Below are positions 35,601 through 42,040 of a stretch of 64,000 bases of DNA, one piece after another. The translations under genes were made by a program, and so were the position numbers. The first letter of the stretch is position 1. Every line of letters starts with the position of its first letter. A model generated the notes under the pieces. That model did not search any database. It saw only the letters and a program-made list of their open reading frames with translations, and had not been told where the DNA came from. The stretch is from Chaenocephalus aceratus (lineage: Eukaryota; Chordata; Actinopteri; Perciformes; Channichthyidae), in contig JAMFTG010000528.1 of NCBI GenBank assembly GCA_023974075.1, forward strand, positions 1 through 64,000, given 5' to 3'.

Positions 35601-38600
35601 AAGAGGGACATGAGACGAGGCCACAGCAGCTGACGGAGGCTGACAGGAAGCTTCTCCTGAAGCTGGGGAGGCTGGCCTTTGAACATCTGGAGAAAGGACA
35701 CATCATGTTCTACCAAAAAGACCTGCAGCGCTGTGGCCTTGGTGTCACCGAGGCCTTGGTGCACTCAGGAGTTTGTACAGAGATCTTCAAAAGAGAGAGT
35801 GTGATCTTCCAGAAAACAGTCTACTGCTTTGTTCATCTGAGCATTCAGGAGTTCCTGGCTGCAGTCTACATGTTCCACTGTTACACCAACAGGAACAACA
35901 AGGTACTGAAGGACTTCCTGAAGAGAGACTGGCCCTATAAGAACAGTACAATCAGAGATCAGGAGTACCCATCCCTGGATGTCTTTCTCAAAGGAGCCAT
36001 GGAGAAATCCCTCAGAAGTAGAAATGGCCACCTGGACCTGTTTGTCCGCTTCCTCCATGGCCTCTCTCTGGAGTCCAACCAGAGACTGTTAGGAGGCCTG
36101 CTGGGTCGCACACACAACCGTCCAGAAACCATCCCGAGAGCCATCAGAAACCTGAAGGAGAAGAGAACAAAAGTCTCTCCTGAAAGGAGCATCAACATCT
36201 TCCACTGCCTGACAGAGATGAAGGACCTCTCAGTGCATCAGGAGATCACAGAGTTCCTGAAGTCAGAGAACAGATCAGAGGAACTCTCTGAGATCCACTG
36301 CTCTGCTCTGGCAAACATGCTGCAGATGTCAGAGGAGGTTCTGGATGAGTTGGACCTGAGTCAGTACAACACATCAGAGGAGGGGAAACGGAGACTGATT
36401 CCAGCTGTGAGGAACTGCAGGAAGGCCAGGTGAGTCCAGATGTGGTTCACTTTATAAACTAAAGTCGATCAGGAGTTTAATTATTCAAATAAACACGATA
36501 ACTTTTCTGCTGTTTAAATACTGAGAGGCGACATGTCAAACACATGAAGGACTTTAGAGGCTCCTCAGCATGTGATCACACCTCACAGCAGGACCTACAG
36601 TTATCAGTTATTATCACTTTCTAGTAGTTTCTTTATCATTAAAGGTGGGGTAGGTAAGTTTGAGAAAGCAGCTCGAGTGGCTAGAATTTGAAAATACACG
36701 ACCGGAGAAAATCTGCCCCTTCCTCACAGAGCCCCTCCTCCAACACCTCACAGAGCCCCTCCCCCAACACCTCACAGAGCCCCTCCTCCAACACCTCACA
36801 GAGCCCCTCCTCCAACACCTCACAGAGCCCCTCCTCCAACACCTCACAGAGCCCCTCCTCCAACACCTCACAGAGCCCCTCCTCCAACACCTCTCAGAGC
36901 CCCTCCTCCAACACCTCACAGAGCCCCTCCTCCAACACCTCACAGAGCCCCTCCTCCAACACCTCCTCACAGAGCCCCTCCTCCAACACGTCACAGAGCC
37001 CCTCCTCCAACACCTCACAGAGCCCCTCCTCCAACACCTCACAGAGCCCCTCCTCCAACACCTCACAGAGCCCCTCCTCCAACACCTCACAGAGCCCCTC
37101 CTCCAACACCTCACAGAGCCCCTCCTCCAACACACACGACCGCGCACATGACCAATGAGGGCAGAGATCAGTGTGTGCCCCGATGGAAGGCTGACAGACA
37201 GGAAGGCCATCAGGTACTTGAGCCGGCTCAGATGATTGGTCGAGCTTTTTACAGCGCCACGGCTTCAAAGCACTTCAGATATTCATTGCTATCTCGAGCC
37301 GGTTTCTCAAACTCACCCCACCTTTAAACACACACGATTTTATCACAATGTGTTAGAGTTTAAAATCAGATCTATATAATCTCCCACCAACACCAGAGTT
37401 ATGTCTTAATGCTGATATACTGGGAACATCTGATGGTATTCAGTTTGAAATATTGAAACTTTATTGGTGTGTTAATTGTGTTTGTGTGCGCAGTACATTT
37501 CCAGATGCTCAGAGAAGCCAACACATCCATCATTCACATCCAAATATTAATTAACATCTAAATATGTACTTCTCTAATATCATCGAGTGATTTATTTAAT
37601 TTCTGTTTCTTAGGTAACAGTCAGTGACAGACATGTGATCAGACCACACTGACAACGCATTACTCTGTTATTATATATTATATAAAACGGACTAACAGCA
37701 AATCTCAATCAGAACATGTCAAATATGTATTCATCAAATGCTTGAGGTTATTATGTTTCCTCTTTTTAACACATGTTGTGATTTATGTGTTGTTATTATA
37801 GACTTGCTAAATGTGGACTCTCAGAGACTGAATGTGAAGTCGTGGCCTCAGCTCTGAAGTCTGACCCCTCCCATCTGAGAGATCTGGACCTGAGTCTCAA
37901 CCCTCTGAAGGACTCAGGAGTGGAGCGTCTGAGTTCTGCACTGAAGAGTCCAGCCTGCAGACTGGAGGCTCTCAGGTCAGTTCACTGACTGAACTTCATC
38001 TGCTTGTGTTTATGATTTTCTGAATTTGAACAAATACATGTAAACTATTTGTTCCTCTTTGCTAATGACTGCATATTGATCAGAGTAACAGAGAGAAGGG
38101 GAATGTGAGAGGGAGAGAGTCTGAGCTTCCACAGACTCTCCCTGTGCTCCAGGAGTCAGTGGAGATGCTGTCAGGACTGAGGAGCTGTGAGGGAGAGGAA
38201 GGACTTGAAGAACATCTGATCAAAGTTAGAGTTCCAGATCCTCAGTGGATTGTTTCTGCATCATCTCTGACTTTAAAGAGGACCTATCACGCAGAATGCC
38301 CTTCCTGATGTCCTCTCTCCATCACCACGTGTCCCCACGTGTCCCCGTGTGTCCCTGTGTGTCCCGGTGTGTCCCCGGTGTGTCCTCTGTGTCCCCCGGT
38401 GTCCCCCCGGTGTCCCCCCATGTGTCCCCCCGTGTGTCCACGGTGTGTGTGTCCGTGTGTCCCACGTGTGTGTCCCCGTGTGTCCCTGGTGTCCCCCCGT
38501 GTGTCCCCGGTGTGTGTCCCCTGTGTGTCCCCCCTGTGTGTCCCCCGTGTGTCCCCGGTGTGTCCCCGGTGTGTCCCCCGGTGTGTCCCAGTGTGTCCCC

Positions 38601-41600
38601 GGTGTGTGTGTCCCGGTGTGTGTGTCCCGGTGTGTGTCCTGGTGTGTCCACGGTGTGTGTGTGTCCCCGTGTGTCCCTCCGGTCCCCCCCGTATATCCCC
38701 GGTGTCCCCCCGGTGTGTCCCCCGTGTGTCCCCCCGTGTGTCCCCCGTGTATCCCCGGTGTCCCCCGGTGTGTCCCCCGGTGTGTCCCCCGTGTGTCCCC
38801 CGTGTATCCCCGGTGTGTCCCCGGTGTGTCCTCTGTGTGTCCCCGGTGTGTCCCCCGGTGTGTCCCAGTGTGTCCCCGGTGTGTCCCCGGTGTGTGTGTC
38901 CCCGGTGTCCCCCGGTCCCCCCGTATATCTCCGGTGTGTCCCCCGTGTGTCCCCCGTGTATCCCCGGTGTCCCCTCGTGTCCCCCCCGTGTGTCCCCCGT
39001 GTGTCCCCTGTGTGTCCCCCATGTGTCCCCCGTGTGTGTCCCGTGTGTCCCCGGTGTGTCAGGAGACTCTCAAAGTGTCAGAAACAAACCCCTCTCTCTT
39101 CTCCTCCGTACCCACATCTCTAAAAACGGGGAACAACGGAGCTGATCCAGATTTGCTGCGTCATGACCACATTACTAAAATGTGGGCGGGCTTTAGCCCC
39201 ACGGGCCAATCAGAAACGTTGCTGTCAGAAACATTGAGACTTGTTCTGGAAGTAATATGGTCTGTGTTTACATTAGCATGCTAGCACTCAGAGCTAACCT
39301 GTGCTGGAGAGAGTGTGTGTGAAGAAGCAGGAAGTCAAAAGGAAGTCACCTGGTGGTAAACCAGAGAGAGAGAGAGTTTGAGCTCCATCCTGTTTCAGAG
39401 AGGATCCTTGATGTGGTTTGGAACATGATGGCGTTTAATCACGGCAGCGTTTAGCTGAGTCTGCCGGGTAATTCTGATCAGGCATTAGCTCCGCCTCCTC
39501 TCTTTAAGCTAAGGACCCGAACCTGCTCTCCTCGAACAGCTGGAACAGAGGGATGTGAGGGATTTCTGAAATGCATGATCTGTTTGGTATTTGGAGCAAA
39601 ACACTTCATAGACATGTTTTATATATTGTTATAAATCCAGAGCCAGAATATCTGCTAAAGATAGCCTGATAGGAGACCTTTGAACCCCTGGTTGACTCTG
39701 ATCACATTATTAAACCTGGAGTTATTTCTAACAGGAACTTTGTTTTCTAAACTGACATCATGTTTCTTTATTCAGACTGAGGGACTGCAGCTTGTCAGAG
39801 ATCAGCTGTTCTGCTCTGGCCTCAGCTCTGAAGTCTGACCCCTCCCACCTGAGAGATCTGGACCTGAGTGGGAACCCTCTGAAGGACTCAGGAGTGGAGC
39901 GTCTGAGTTCTGGACTGAAGAGTCCAGCCTGCAGACTGGAGGCTCTCAGGTCAGTTCACTGACTGAACTTCATCTGCTTGTGTTTATGATTTTCTGAATT
40001 TGAACAAATCCATGTAAACTATTTGTTCCTCTTTGCTAATGACTGCATATTGATCAGAGTAACACAGAGAAGGGGAATGTGAGAGGGAGAGAGTCTGAGC
40101 TTCCACAGACTCTCCCTGTGCTCCAGGAGTCAGTGGAGATGCTGTCAGGACTGAGGAGCTGTGAGGGAGAGGAAGGACTTGATGAACATCTGATCAAAGT
40201 TAGAGTTCCAGATCCTCAGTGGATTGTTTCTGCTTCATCTCTGACTTTAAAGAGGACCTATCACGCAGAATGCCCTTCCTGATGCCCTCTCTACATCACC
40301 ACGTGTCCCCACGTGTCCCCGGTGTGTCCTCTGTGTCCCCCCGGTGTCCCCGGTGTGTCCCCCGTGTCCCCCCGGTGTGTCCTCTGTGTGTCCCCCGGTG
40401 TGTCCCCGGTGTGTTCTCTGTGTCCCCCGGTGTGTCCCTGGTGTGTCCTCTGTGTGTCCCCGTGTGTCCCCTGTGTGTCCCCGGTGTGTCCCGGTGTGTA
40501 TCCCCGGTGTGTCCCCGTGTGTCCCCGGTGTGTCCCCGGTGTGTCCCCGGTGTGTCCCCCGGTGTGTCCCCGGTGTGTCCCCGGTGTGTCCTCTGTGTCC
40601 CCCTGTGTCCCCCGGTGTACTCCGGTGTGTCCCCGGTGTACCCCGGTGTGTCCCGGTGTGTCCCCGGTGTGTCCCGGTGTGTCCCCCGTGTGTCCCCTGT
40701 GTATCCCCCGTGTGTCCCAGGTGTGTCCCCCGTGTGTCCCCCGTGTGTCCCAGGTGTGTCCCCGTGTGTCCCCCGTGTCCCCCCCGTGTGTGTCCGGTGT
40801 GTCAGGAGACTCTCAAAGTGTCAGAAACAAACCCCTCTCTCTTCTCCTCCGTACCCACATCTCTAAAAACGGGGACCAACGGAGCTGATCCAGATTTGCT
40901 GCGTCATGACCACATTACTAAAATGTGGGCGGGCTTTACCCCCACGGGCCAATCAGAAACGTTGCTGTCAGAAACAATGAGACGTGTTCTGGAAGTAATC
41001 TGGTCTGTGTTTACATTAGCATGCTAGCACTCAGAGCTAACCTGTGCTGGAGAGAGAGTGTGAGGAAGCAGGAAGTCAAAAGGAAGTCACCTGGTGGTAA
41101 ACCAGAGAGAGAGAGAGAGAGTTTGAGCTCCATCCTGTTTCAGAGAGGATCCTTGATGTGGTTTGGAACATGATGGCGTTTAATCACGGCAGCGTTTAGC
41201 TGAGTCTGCCGGGTAATTCTGATCAGGCATTAGCTCCGCCTCCTCTCTTTAAGCTAAGGACCCGAACCTGCTCTCCTCTAACAGCTGGAACAGAGGGATG
41301 TGAGGGATTTCTGAAATGCATGATCTGTTTGGTATTTGGAGCAAAACACTTCATAGACATGTTTTATATGTTGTTATAAATCCAGAGCCAGAATATCTGC
41401 TAAAGATAGCCTGATAGGAGACCTTTGAACCCTGGTTGACTCTGATCACATTATTAAACCTGGAGTTATTTCTAACAGGAACTTTGTTTTCTAAACTGAC
41501 ATCATGTTTCTTTATTCAGACTGAGTTACTGCAGCTTGTCAGAGATCAGCTGTTCTGCTCTGGCCTCAGCTCTGAAGTCCAACCTCCATCTGAGAGTTCT

Positions 41601-41994
41601 GGACCTGAGTTGGAACGCTCTGAAGGACTCAGATGTGGAGCGTCTGAGAGATCTCCTGCAGGGTCCAGCCTGCAGACTGCAGACCCTCAGGTCAGTCACT
41701 GACTCTCTGTTCCTGCTGGAGATCTCATGTTTCATTAGATATTCATCCTGATTCTTCTACGTCATGAACATCCATTCAGTTGGAAATGCTGTTTTGTTCA
41801 TATGTTCCTTTGTAGCTACTAAAGTAAGAACTGCAGACTGAAATGCTGTCTGACTCCTGAGGGAACTGCAATAGATGTTAGTTGGAAAAAGTAAATCTAT
41901 GTTTTTAATATTTAGTAAACGATAGCGTCTGAATAAAGTTCATCTGAAGTGATATTAGTTTGACTTTAATAAAGTTTACTTTCTGAAGAAGACG

Positions 41995-42040
<46 letters not shown>

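Noticed and set aside
34741..36198. Minus-strand frames opposite the NACHT exon
   Set aside because: Shadows of the strongly supported plus-strand FISNA-NACHT coding sequence.
36614..37268. Open frames with SQSPSSNT or CWRRGSVR repeats
   Set aside because: 24-bp minisatellite inside an intronic MITE; both strands are open.
38245..39284. Long Cys/Pro/Val-rich open frames in the LRR introns (also at 40219-41027 and 42555-43112)
   Set aside because: They result from the GTGTCCCC minisatellite having no stop words. They start in MITE sequence inside introns, between good LRR splice sites.
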